NCBI GenBank assembly: GCA_040219295.1
Contig: JAVJST010000005.1
Location: forward strand, 124,001 to 188,000
Direction of reading: 5' to 3'
Origin: JAVJST01 sp040219295
Lineage (GTDB): Bacteria > Pseudomonadota > Alphaproteobacteria > Rhodospirillales > Casp-alpha2
DNA length: 64,000 nucleotides
The notes beneath the pieces were generated by a model. It searched no databases. It saw only the letters and a program-made list of their open reading frames with translations, and was not told the DNA's origin. Numbering within the stretch: the stretch's first letter is position 1; every line of letters begins with the position of its first letter. The position numbers and the translations under genes were made by a program. This document shows, piece by piece, positions 54,451 through 64,000 of the stretch.

Positions 54451-55092
54451 CTACTTCGCGTACTTGTGGACGTGTTCGAAGGTGCCGTCGGCGCGCCGGA
54501 TGACGAGGATCGAGGGCCGCCGGTCGCGCACGTAGCGGCGGCTCTCGCGCAGTCCTTCGCCCTTGGTCGCGAAAAGCTGCGTCGGCGACTTGGCGCCTTC
54601 GCGGATCAGCGCCCAGCGGCCGTCCTTGGAATGCTGCAGGAAGTACTTGGTCTTGCCCTTCGCCTTCTCGCCGAGATGCATCAGCGGCTCGATGCCTTCG
54701 GATGCGCGCTGCAGGGCCGCGCGAATGTCCCAGATACCGGACTCGACACGGGCCTGAACCTCCGACAGTTGCTTCTCGCCGCGTTCGCGCAGCTCTTGCA
54801 TGCGTTTCTCGCCGGTGCTCCGGGCGCGTTCAAACCGGTCGCCGATGTCGTTGATCTCGATCTCGCGGAGCGTCGTGGTCAGTTCCTCGACGTAGTCGCC
54901 GACTTCCCGCGCGCGGGTCTGCAGTTCGCTGACGACGAGGTTCCAGTCGGTGTCGGAATCCTTCGACGTGTAGATCGGCTTGCGGTCGGCCTTGCCGGAC
55001 TGGTCGGCCTTCAGCTTGGCGATCCGCGTGTTGAGTTCCTTGAGCGCCTGCTTGGCGTCCCTGGTGTAGGATTTTCCGACATCGATCTTCAT
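54451..55092 (-). CDS. Coiled-coil protein with C-terminal DUF2188-like domain
   Basis: A protein of 213 residues from ATG 55092. Residues about 5-125 are charged and helical, including ELQTRAREVGDYVEELTTTL and GEKRMQELRERGEKQL. Residues 155-213 (KDGRWALIREGAKSPTQLFA, then RDRRPSILVIRRADGTFEHV) match a DUF2188-type small domain. There is no signal peptide or membrane segment. The function is unknown. Confidence 0.8.
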   Translation of the reverse strand: MKIDVGKSYTRDAKQALKELNTRIAKLKADQSGKADRKPIYTSKDSDTDWNLVVSELQTRAREVGDYVEELTTTLREIEINDIGDRFERARSTGEKRMQELRERGEKQLSEVQARVESGIWDIRAALQRASEGIEPLMHLGEKAKGKTKYFLQHSKDGRWALIREGAKSPTQLFATKGEGLRESRRYVRDRRPSILVIRRADGTFEHVHKYAK

Positions 55093-55198
55093 TGTCCTGG
55101 CTCCGTTCTCGCGCCGATTCATTCGGGGTTGGCGACCGTTGTTGCGATCATAACGAAAAACCGCGGCGTCGAAAAACAGCGGCTCTGCGGCGGTTCGG

Positions 55199-55597
55199 TC
55201 AGCGGCAGCACACCACGAAGCATTGCGGGTTCTTGCGGTTGCGCCCGGCGACCGTGCATTCCCAGCCGATGACCCGGCCCGCGCTGATGTGGGGCTGCGA
55301 GGCCAGCATTTCGCGGGCGTCGCCGATGTTGAAACCGCCGCCGGTCGCGTTGCCGCCGCTGCGGCACGTCGCCACGGCGGTGAACACGCCGGGCGCGTCG
55401 TCGCGCTCGTCAGCCTGGGTAATCGGTTTCCAGTCGCGATAGCAAAGCGCCTGCGCGTCGCCTTCCTCGTCGGCCTTGCAGATGGTGTAGAGACTCGGAA
55501 TGTCCTTGAGATCGTCGCAGGTCAGCGGACCGGCCGCGCCGGCCGGCGACGCAATGACCAGGACCGCCGCCAGAAGAACCCCGATCAAAAACCGCAT
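55199..55597 (-). CDS. Cys-rich periplasmic hypothetical protein
   Basis: A protein of 132 residues from ATG 55597 with signal peptide MRFLIGVLLAAVLVIASPAGA. The mature part has eight Cys (including a C-terminal CFVVCCR), pointing to three or four disulfides in the periplasm. No family is recognised. It is separated from both neighbours by about 100 bases. Confidence 0.7.
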   Translation of the reverse strand: MRFLIGVLLAAVLVIASPAGAAGPLTCDDLKDIPSLYTICKADEEGDAQALCYRDWKPITQADERDDAPGVFTAVATCRSGGNATGGGFNIGDAREMLASQPHISAGRVIGWECTVAGRNRKNPQCFVVCCR

Positions 55598-55669
55598 GAA
55601 TCCGTCTCCCAGCCTGATACCGAGGGCAAAGCCCGACCGGGACATGTTAGGGCGGTCACATGTCAGCGT

Positions 55670-56068
55670 CTACAGACGCCCGCCACGCCGCGCCGCCGTG
55701 TTGATGGCCGCCGCCTCGCCGAGCGCGACACGGACCTTCTCCAATGTCACCGGCTTGTCGTAGGCGCGCAGCGCGCCGAGCCGTTCCGCCATCTCCTGGA
55801 AATCGACGTTGAATCGTACGTTGGCCTCGGAAAAGACGATGACCGGCATTTCAGTCAGACCCTGCTCGCGCAGCCAGGCCAGGACCTCGAAACCGTCGCG
55901 GACCGGCATGAAGATGTCGAGGAACATGGCATCGAACGTCCCGGCCGCGAGCGCGCGAATCGCCTCTTCGCCGTCCTTCGCTTCGACGGTCTCGTAGCCG
56001 AGATCCGTAATGTATCTGACCAGAATCTGGCGGGTCAGGCTTTCGTCGTCGACGACAAGGACTGTCAT
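55670..56068 (-). CDS. Single-domain response regulator (CheY-like)
   Basis: A protein of 132 residues. Acidic pair Asp7-Asp8, phospho-acceptor Asp51 (MFLDIFMPVRDGF), Ser80 and Lys105 (YDKPVT) make a complete receiver. No output domain follows. ATG 56068 has a GGGAGGGGG site, so the longer frame that opens at 56551 is not the gene. No kinase is adjacent on the same strand; the hybrid kinase at 61956 is the nearest. Confidence 0.93.
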   Translation of the reverse strand: MTVLVVDDESLTRQILVRYITDLGYETVEAKDGEEAIRALAAGTFDAMFLDIFMPVRDGFEVLAWLREQGLTEMPVIVFSEANVRFNVDFQEMAERLGALRAYDKPVTLEKVRVALGEAAAINTAARRGGRL

Positions 56069-56190
56069 GATGGGCGCCCCCTCCCGAATGCCGTGTCTGC
56101 TACTTTCGTACATAGTAAGATAACTGGATACGCGCAAGGGTAGCATGCGAAGGGGCATCGGCAAGTGCCGTGTCGCGGCCGCCTGCGGGT

Positions 56191-57819
56191 TCAGGCCGCG
56201 TCCCGTCGGTAACGCGTCTCGCCGGCGACGATGGTTTCGTCGACGCGGATCTCGCGGATGGCGGCCGCATCGGCCAGCGGATTGCGCTCGAGGATCGCCA
56301 GATCGGCCCGCTTGCCGGGTTCGATGCTGCCCCGTTCGGTCTCCTGAAAGACCTGCCAGGCGGCGTCGGCGGTGTGCGCCCTGAGCGCCTCTGCCGGCGT
56401 CAGCGCCTGGTGCGCGCCGATCTCGGCGCCCGAGAACGAACGCCGGTTGACGGCGCACCACATGAGGTGGAGCGGCCGGGTCGGCGTCACCTGGGCGTCG
56501 TTGTGGATGGTGAAACGGATGCCGCGATCGGCGGCCCAGCGCGTCGGGCACATGTCCCCGACCCGGTCCGGCCCCAGGGTGACGTCGCGATGATAGTCGC
56601 CCCAGTAGTGAATATGGGCCGGGAAGAAGCTGACGCTGACGCCCATCGCCGCCATGCGGTCGAGTTGATCCTCGCGCAGGGTCTGGGCATGGATGAAGGT
56701 GTGGCGGTGATCATCTCGACGGTTGCCGCATTGCACGTCCTCGATGGCGTCGAGCATCAGGTCCGCGGTGGCGTCGCCGTTGGCGTGGATGTGACATTGA
56801 AAGCCCATGCCGTGCAGCTTGCCGATGCGTTTCACCATCTGCTCGCGGGTGACGGCCAGTTCGCAGCGGTAGCCGGCCTGGCCGTTGAGCGGCCGATGGT
56901 AGGGTTGCGTCAGGCACGCGGTCTGCATGTGGAACGAGCCGTCGCCGAACAGCTTGCGCGGCCCGAGATGGATGCCGCTCTCCGGCGCGGGCAGGGGGAT
57001 GCCGAGTTCGCCGTCGCTGAGGCGCGGTTCGAGAAACCCGGCGGGCAGCACCATGACGTCGATTTCGGGAGTACCCGTCGCCGCGATCTCGCCGAAGTAC
57101 GACAGCAACTGCCGGGTCGCCCAGGCATTCTGTGCCAGGGTGACGCCGTGGGCGAGATACTCCTCTGCGGCGGCGGCGAATGCCGAACAGAATCGCTCGT
57201 AGGTGATCTGGAACTCGGAATCGCCGAGCTCTCCCATCGCCGCCATGCCGTCGAGCAGCCCGTCCAGGTCGCCCCCGGCATCGCGGCCGAAGCGCCCGCC
57301 GGCGGGATCGGGCGTGTCGCGGTCGACCCCCCGGTAGGCAAGCGCCCGGCTGTTGGCCGCCCCGGCATGGCCCGAGACGTGCACCACCCAGACCGGGTGG
57401 TCCGTCGATACGGCGTCGAGTTCGGCGCGCGTCGGGAAGCGTTTCTCGGCGAGGCCGCCGGGCTCGAACAGAGAACCGATGACCCACTCGCCCGGCGGCG
57501 TATCCGCCGCCCGGGCGCGCAGCCGGCCGAGTACGTCGGCGATGGTGTGACAATCGCCGATCGGCGGACTGGCGAGATCGGCGCGGTGCAGCTTGAGGAA
57601 CCCGGAATCGGGGAAATGGCCGTGCGGGTCGATGAATCCGGGGATCATGGTGCGGCCGCCGAGATCGCGGCGTTCGGCGCCGGGTGCGGCGGCGGCCTCG
57701 ATCTCGCCGAGGGTGCCGACGGCGGCGATCCGCCCGTCGCTCACGAGAACCGCCTCGGCGACACGGTCGGCAACATCGACCGTCAGAATAGTGCCGCCGT
57801 GATAGATCGTCTGCGCCAT
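56191..57819 (-). CDS. Amidohydrolase family protein (YtcJ-like)
   Basis: A protein of 542 residues of the amidohydrolase_3 type. The metal site starts with FIDPHGHFPDSGF and continues with CHIHANGDATADLMLDA. RHTFIHAQTLREDQLDRMA and FTIHNDAQVTPTRPLHLMW complete the barrel. The family cleaves amide or similar bonds; the substrate is unknown. No signal peptide is present. It stands between the receiver gene and the copper cluster. Confidence 0.9.
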   Translation of the reverse strand: MAQTIYHGGTILTVDVADRVAEAVLVSDGRIAAVGTLGEIEAAAAPGAERRDLGGRTMIPGFIDPHGHFPDSGFLKLHRADLASPPIGDCHTIADVLGRLRARAADTPPGEWVIGSLFEPGGLAEKRFPTRAELDAVSTDHPVWVVHVSGHAGAANSRALAYRGVDRDTPDPAGGRFGRDAGGDLDGLLDGMAAMGELGDSEFQITYERFCSAFAAAAEEYLAHGVTLAQNAWATRQLLSYFGEIAATGTPEIDVMVLPAGFLEPRLSDGELGIPLPAPESGIHLGPRKLFGDGSFHMQTACLTQPYHRPLNGQAGYRCELAVTREQMVKRIGKLHGMGFQCHIHANGDATADLMLDAIEDVQCGNRRDDHRHTFIHAQTLREDQLDRMAAMGVSVSFFPAHIHYWGDYHRDVTLGPDRVGDMCPTRWAADRGIRFTIHNDAQVTPTRPLHLMWCAVNRRSFSGAEIGAHQALTPAEALRAHTADAAWQVFQETERGSIEPGKRADLAILERNPLADAAAIREIRVDETIVAGETRYRRDAA

Positions 57820-57900
57820 GGTTCAACTTCGCCGCGTTGATGGGGCGTCATCGTATGGCGGCGGCGCGCGGCCGTCCATATCGGTGCATTGGAACGTGCT

Positions 57901-58293
57901 TCAGAACAGACCGTTGGCGCGCTGCACCGCGCGCACGTAGCGCAAGATCGAGCCGAGTTGCGTTTCCGTCACGCCCTCGACCGGCGGCATGTTGCCGAAG
58001 TGCCAGTGGTGCGCCCTGACGCCGTCCCTCGGCGCGATGAAGAACGACGCGTCGCCGTGATGGCCCGGATGGTAGATCTTCGAGATGAACGTCGGCCCCT
58101 TGTCGGTGCCTCGCGCCGTCTTGCCGTGACACGAGGCGCAGAACGCTTCGTAGTTCATGCGCCCGACATTCAGTTCCGAGGACGCCTCGGGCTCGACCGC
58201 GTCCGGGTACGTCCAGTGCTCCGACGCGCCGACGCCAGCAGCGGCGGCCGTCATGAGAGCGGCAGCTGCAAGGGTTTGAAGCGATTTCAGCAA
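57901..58293 (-). CDS. Periplasmic c-type cytochrome
   Basis: A protein of 130 residues with a TTG start, preceded by GGGAGG at correct spacing. The signal peptide runs to about residue 24. Heme attachment is Cys52, Cys55 and His56 (CASCH), with a probable Met102 as distal ligand (GNMPPVEG). It lies 55 bases after copB on the same strand, so it is probably the last gene of the copper operon. A role in redox handling of copper is inferred. Confidence 0.85.
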   Translation of the reverse strand: MLKSLQTLAAAALMTAAAAGVGASEHWTYPDAVEPEASSELNVGRMNYEAFCASCHGKTARGTDKGPTFISKIYHPGHHGDASFFIAPRDGVRAHHWHFGNMPPVEGVTETQLGSILRYVRAVQRANGLF

Positions 58294-58348
58294 GTCATGC
58301 CTCCCGTGCGGATCCCGGCCGGGGAGGGGTCCCCGGCCGGGATGATCC

Positions 58349-59047
58349 TCAGAACATGATCCTCGTTCCGGCAACGAGGAAGAAGGCTTCGTCGTCTTCG
58401 CCGTCCTCGTTCGCTAGGTCCTTGGTGTCACCGAACTTGCGTTCATAGTGAACGCCGACGTAGGGCGACAGCAAGCGGTCGACGACGTCATACGACAACC
58501 TTGCGCCGATCTCCGCCTTCGGCCCGAATGCGCCCCAGCCGACCGCGTGATCGTCGACCAGCGGCAGATCGACCTCGATGCTCGGGATCAGGATCAGGCG
58601 ATTGGTCAGCAGCGCCTCGTATTCGGCCTCGAAGCGCATGATCGGACGATCCGACAGGAACAGGTCGGCATCGACCTCGAACCACTGCGGCGCCAGGCCA
58701 TGCAGCCCGAGGACTCCGTACACCCGGTCCGCACCTTTCGGCGTATCCACGCGAACACCGGCAACGGCGTCGAAGAACGTCGAGACGGGGACCTGTAGGC
58801 GGGCCTGATTCTCGAGCGACTCGAACTTGTTGCCGGCGGTTTCGTACTCGCCCTCGGTCCGCCATACGGCCTTGACCTCGTCGCTGCCGACGAAGACATC
58901 CGCATCCCACGCCCGGACATCCGTGTCGTCGCCGAACCGGTGTTCCAGCTGTTCGATCTGGATGCCCCACTGCGTCGGTTCGGCGAAGAGCGGCCCCGAT
59001 GCGACTGCGACGGCAAGAAAGACTGCGGCATTGAGTAGCAGTTTCAT
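58349..59047 (-). CDS. copB: Copper resistance protein CopB
   Basis: A protein of 232 residues with signal peptide MKLLLNAAVFLAVAVASGPLFA. It has the outer-membrane barrel strands expected of CopB/PcoB (ending ...FFLVAGTRIMF with aromatic C-terminus). QIEQLEHRFGDDTDVRAWDA and PYVGVHYERKFGDT are family-like. The Met-rich N-terminal repeat of longer CopB proteins is missing. It starts four bases after the copA stop. Confidence 0.92.
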   Translation of the reverse strand: MKLLLNAAVFLAVAVASGPLFAEPTQWGIQIEQLEHRFGDDTDVRAWDADVFVGSDEVKAVWRTEGEYETAGNKFESLENQARLQVPVSTFFDAVAGVRVDTPKGADRVYGVLGLHGLAPQWFEVDADLFLSDRPIMRFEAEYEALLTNRLILIPSIEVDLPLVDDHAVGWGAFGPKAEIGARLSYDVVDRLLSPYVGVHYERKFGDTKDLANEDGEDDEAFFLVAGTRIMF

Positions 59048-59051
59048 CGCC

Positions 59052-60803
59052 TCAGCCTCCGCTCACGGGTGACGTCACGCCGGCGGCGCGGGGACCGCCC
59101 TCGACGATGACCTTGCGCATCATGCCGGCGTCCATGTGATAAGACAGGTGGCAGTGCATGATCCACTGCCCCGGCGCGTCGACTTCGGTTTCCATATACA
59201 CCGTCGTGCCCGGTGCGACGCTGACGACATGTTTGATCGGGTCCCATTCGCCGTTGCCGTTGTCGATGATCGACCACATGCCGTGCAGATGCATCGGGTG
59301 GGTCATCATCGTCTCGTTGACGAACTTGAAGCGGACACGCTCGCCGTAGGTCAGGCGGATCGGTTCGGAATCGGCATGCTTCACGCCGTTGATCGACCAG
59401 ATGTAGCGCTCCATGTTGCCGGTCAGGCGCAGCTCGATCTCACGGGTTGCGTCGCGATCCTCGTAGAGCGGCGCCTGTGCCTTGAGATCGGCATAGGACA
59501 GGAACTTGCCGCCGTTGGCCGCCGCCGGCATCAGACCGCTGCCCGGTGCGTAGAACGGATCGGCCTGCGCCGGCGCTCCCATGGCGTGCATGCTGTGGTC
59601 CATGGCCCCGCCGTCCATTGATCCGTGGTCCATGCCCTGCATGACGGTGCCGTCGGCCATGGTGTGGGTCACGCCGCCCATTGAACCGTGGTCCATCGAG
59701 CCATGATCCATGCCGCCATGATCCATCCCGGCCATACCGGGTGCCAAGCTCATGTCGGCCATGGTCAGCAGCGGCGGTTCCCGCAGCTCGGGCACCTCGG
59801 CGGTCATGCCTTCGCGCGGCGCCAGGGTGCCGCGGGCAAATGCCGTGCGGCCGAGACTCTCGGCGAAGATGGTGAAGGCCCTGTCCTCGCGCGGCCGCAC
59901 GATGACATCGTAGGTCTCGGCGACCGCGATGCGGAACTCGTCGACCTTGACCGGCTGAACGTTGTTGCCGTCGGCCTGCACCACGGTCATCTCCAGCCCC
60001 GGAATCCGGATGTCGAAGTAGCTCATCGCCGAAGCATTGACGAAGCGCAGGCGGATGCGCTCGCCCGGCTCGAACAGGCCGGTCCAGTTCTGCTCCGGAT
60101 CCATGCCGTTGATCAGCGGGGTGAAGCCCTGAAGATCCTCGATATCCGTCTTCATCATCCGCATGTCGCCCCAGTCGAGACGGTCCGCAACTGCCGCGTC
60201 GAAGCCCATGTCGCCCGCGTCGCGGAAGAAGTCGAACAGGGTCTGTTGCTGACGGTTGTAGTAGTCCGGCATCATCTTGAGGTTGCGCATGATCCGATGA
60301 CCCCGGTGCGGGTGCGCGTCGGCTAGCACCACGACGTAGTCGCGGTCGTAGCGGAACGGCTCGCGGCCCTCGGGCTCGATAACGATAGCGCCGTAGGCGC
60401 CGTCCGGTTCCTGGAAGTCGGAATGGCTGTGATACCAGTAGGTGCCGGCCTGGACGATCGGGAAGGTGTAGGTGAAGGTTTCACCCGGCGCGATCCCGTC
60501 GTAACTGACGCCGGGCACGCCGTCCTGATCGTAGGGCAGGATGAGACCGTGCCAGTGAATGGAGGTCGGTTCCGATAGGTTGTTGGTGACGTGAATGGTG
60601 ACGTCCTCGCCTTCCTTGAACCGGAGGACCGGACCGGGCGAGCCGCTGTTGAAGCCGACGCCCTTGCGGCTGAAGTCGCTGGTCCTGACCGTGATCGGAT
60701 CGACGGTGAGGGAGTATTCGCCGGCCGTCGCCGGTGCTGCATGACCGGCCGCCGCCAGGACGAGCGCCAAAGCGCCCGCCCCGCAGAGATTGCGTGAAAG
60801 CAT
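59052..60803 (-). CDS. copA: Copper resistance multicopper oxidase CopA
   Basis: A protein of 583 residues. Copper ligands lie in SIHWHG, YWYHSHSD, THPMHLHGMW and MHCHLSYHMDAGM, giving a complete type 1 and trinuclear centre. A Met/His-rich stretch of repeated MDHGSM units lies near residues 355-415 and probably captures Cu(I). The N-terminus is a Sec-like signal without the twin-Arg pair usual for CopA. An in-frame stop upstream rules out a longer start. It oxidises Cu(I) in the periplasm. Confidence 0.95.
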   Translation of the reverse strand: MLSRNLCGAGALALVLAAAGHAAPATAGEYSLTVDPITVRTSDFSRKGVGFNSGSPGPVLRFKEGEDVTIHVTNNLSEPTSIHWHGLILPYDQDGVPGVSYDGIAPGETFTYTFPIVQAGTYWYHSHSDFQEPDGAYGAIVIEPEGREPFRYDRDYVVVLADAHPHRGHRIMRNLKMMPDYYNRQQQTLFDFFRDAGDMGFDAAVADRLDWGDMRMMKTDIEDLQGFTPLINGMDPEQNWTGLFEPGERIRLRFVNASAMSYFDIRIPGLEMTVVQADGNNVQPVKVDEFRIAVAETYDVIVRPREDRAFTIFAESLGRTAFARGTLAPREGMTAEVPELREPPLLTMADMSLAPGMAGMDHGGMDHGSMDHGSMGGVTHTMADGTVMQGMDHGSMDGGAMDHSMHAMGAPAQADPFYAPGSGLMPAAANGGKFLSYADLKAQAPLYEDRDATREIELRLTGNMERYIWSINGVKHADSEPIRLTYGERVRFKFVNETMMTHPMHLHGMWSIIDNGNGEWDPIKHVVSVAPGTTVYMETEVDAPGQWIMHCHLSYHMDAGMMRKVIVEGGPRAAGVTSPVSGG

Positions 60804-60833
60804 CTTTCTGGTTCCTGTTTTCCTGGTGCCGGG

Positions 60834-61388
60834 TCAGTGCGTCAGCATGACGTTGCCGACCATGCCGCTATCGTAGTGACCGGGGATGTTGCAAGCGAAC
60901 TCGAGCTCCGCGTGATCGGGAAACCTCCAGATCAGTTCGCCGGATTGCCCCGGTTCGAGCAACAGGCTGTTGGGTTCCTCGTGCATGCCGTGACCCATGG
61001 ACTGCTGCATGGCCTCGGCTGCCGCCCAGTCGATCCGGTCGGGCATGAGAACGCCGTGTTCCATCATCATCATCATCTCCGGGCCGTGCGCTTCATGCAT
61101 GTCCGGGGTCGCGATGTTGAACTCGTGGACGAAACGGCCGGCGTTGGTGATGACGAAACGCACGGTCTCGCCCTCCTTCACCGTGATCTCCTCGGGCTCG
61201 TAGTAGTTGTCGTACATCGTCACGTTGATGGTGGTGGTCACGTCGCCCGGTTTTCCCGGCTCGCCGGTTGCACCGCCGTGGCCATGGCCATGGCCGTCAC
61301 TGCCGGCAGCGAGTGCGGCCGGTGCGGATGCGAGCATGGAAAGGACGGTGCCCGCGATGGCGGCAAGGGTGGTCTTCTTGGAAAGCAT
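60834..61388 (-). CDS. Cupredoxin-domain periplasmic copper protein
   Basis: A protein of 184 residues with a signal peptide and a short GHGHGHG stretch. Type 1 copper ligands are His88 (FVHEFNI), Cys166, His171 and Met176 (ACNIPGHYDSGM), as in azurin- or plastocyanin-like electron carriers. A run of five Met (MMMMM) lies in the loop between. It precedes copA by about 30 bases and is likely co-transcribed. Confidence 0.92.
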   Translation of the reverse strand: MLSKKTTLAAIAGTVLSMLASAPAALAAGSDGHGHGHGGATGEPGKPGDVTTTINVTMYDNYYEPEEITVKEGETVRFVITNAGRFVHEFNIATPDMHEAHGPEMMMMMEHGVLMPDRIDWAAAEAMQQSMGHGMHEEPNSLLLEPGQSGELIWRFPDHAELEFACNIPGHYDSGMVGNVMLTH

Positions 61389-61420
61389 ATTGAGTTCCTT
61401 ACGTCTGAACGTGGCTCATC

Positions 61421-61443
61421 CGTTCCGATTTCACATCGGAACG
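61421..61443. repeat. Perfect 9-bp hairpin in the copper operon
   Basis: CGTTCCGAT (61421-61429) and ATCGGAACG (61435-61443) pair around five bases. It lies between the first copper gene and the cupredoxin gene. With no T-run, it may be a processing or stabilising hairpin rather than a terminator. Confidence 0.5.
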
Positions 61444-61465
61444 GGTCTATATCGGGTATCGGCGT

Positions 61466-61801
61466 TCAAACGCGGGGAGGGGGCGGATCCAGGGCGGTTG
61501 CCGCCACGTCGGCGCCGTCGGCGTGGCGCCTGAACCTGAGGTCCAGCAACGCGACGGGTAGTGCCGTGTCGACCGGCCCGGCGCTGATCTGTGGTACTTC
61601 GCAGTGACCTGCCGCCATCAGGCAGCGGTACATGTGCTGACGGTCGCTGTCGCAATCGTCCATCGGACACTCGTGGCCTGCGCCCGACGGCATCTCGCCC
61701 ATATGGTGGTCCCCGGCGGCCACGCCGGCCCACGACGCGACCGGAGCCAGCGCGGCGGTTAGTCCAAATACGACACTCAGAGCGAGAAGATACAGTTTCA
61801 T
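61466..61801 (-). CDS. Small secreted His/Met/Cys protein heading the copper operon
   Basis: A protein of 111 residues with a signal peptide (ALAPVASWAG). The mature part has HHMGEMPSGAGHECPMDDC, then RQHMYRCLMAAGHC, giving four Cys plus His/Met spaced like a metal-binding site. I recognise no named family; similar small proteins accompany copper genes. Its ATG lies seven bases past the -10 of a CueR-type promoter, so the mRNA may have almost no leader. Confidence 0.8.
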   Translation of the reverse strand: MKLYLLALSVVFGLTAALAPVASWAGVAAGDHHMGEMPSGAGHECPMDDCDSDRQHMYRCLMAAGHCEVPQISAGPVDTALPVALLDLRFRRHADGADVAATALDPPPPRV

Positions 61802-61808
61802 TGCGAAC

Positions 61809-61839
61809 CTGATATCGGTTCCAGCGACTGGAAGGTCAA
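61809..61839 (-). promoter_or_regulatory. CueR-type (MerR-family) copper-responsive promoter
   Basis: On the minus strand TTGACC (61839-61834) is followed after 19 bases by TATCAG (61814-61809). The long spacer contains the dyad ACCTTCC-N7-GGAACCG. This is the layout of CueR-controlled copA promoters, which need a 19-bp spacer to be activated by DNA distortion. The right half-site is imperfect. No merR-like gene is in the window. Confidence 0.7.
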
Positions 61840-61955
61840 TCCTTGAAACGCCGGCGTCCGGGGCGCGAGACGATGCCCGAAAGCGCTGGAAACTTGATGG
61901 TCCAAAATGCTAGTGTTTTTACGTATATGCCCTTACAGAGGCCGGCTCAGCCCGT

Positions 61956-64000
<2,045 letters not shown>

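Noticed and set aside
59580..59740. Short tandem repeat in DNA (CATGGATCC-like units)
   Set aside because: The repetition reflects the Met/Asp/His/Gly codons of the CopA metal-binding loop, not a separate repeat element.

Overview
The window is 64 kb of a high-GC chromosome from an alphaproteobacterium, most likely a Rhodospirillales-like lineage. Several features point there: a FYDLN-type protein next to aroA-cmk-rpsA-sppA-ihfB-lapA, the alphaproteobacterial form of AddAB, a DivL-type kinase beside tsaE and ahcY, and GTG/TTG starts in a strongly GC-biased codon set. Nearly all the DNA is coding, and no stretch above 300 bases lacks a gene. There is no rRNA operon, CRISPR array, complete insertion sequence or prophage. 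The only structural RNA gene I can support is one tRNA-Ala(GGC).

Left part (1-20 kb): a truncated EamA transporter, a methyltransferase-like protein and a very large PDZ-containing lipoprotein precede the tRNA and the FYDLN protein. A housekeeping block follows: aroA, cmk, rpsA, sppA, ihfB, lapA, pyrF and trpF. Four minus-strand genes (BNR-repeat protein, MoaD-like, AHSA1-like, ArsR) separate trpF from trpB-trpA-accD-folC. Together these give shikimate and tryptophan synthesis, pyrimidine synthesis, the first step of fatty acid synthesis, and folate.

Middle part (20-34 kb) looks like accessory DNA inserted into a conserved neighbourhood. It holds an agmatinase-family enzyme, a DUF547 protein, trxA, a MAPEG protein behind a 50-codon ORF, and a lower-GC pair (Ca/Na antiporter and HtpX). 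Next comes a coherent betaine operon: a divergent DeoR-type regulator, then proX-proV-proW (a double permease), a choline-kinase-like phosphotransferase, and a dimethylglycine/sarcosine-dehydrogenase-type flavoprotein. The operon should import a quaternary amine and demethylate it with tetrahydrofolate as one-carbon acceptor.

Right-middle (34-50 kb): addA, addB, murU and tsaE (with no amgK between tsaE and murU) form one minus-strand operon. A class V aminotransferase-fold enzyme, HspQ and a membrane redox-type adenylate cyclase (diheme-like anchor, 2Fe-2S, cyclase) follow. Then come a DivL-like pseudokinase with Tyr in place of the phospho-accepting His, and ahcY. An orphan terminase-small-subunit-like gene lies just beyond ahcY.

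Right end (50-64 kb): small accessory genes (DUF1428, two methyltransferases, two PAS_5-type proteins around a TauD/TfdA dioxygenase, a DUF2188 protein, a Cys-rich periplasmic protein, a single-domain response regulator and an amidohydrolase). The window closes with a periplasmic copper-resistance operon: small His/Met/Cys protein, cupredoxin, CopA multicopper oxidase, CopB and cytochrome c. It is preceded by a CueR-type promoter, and a divergent hybrid histidine kinase runs off the window edge.
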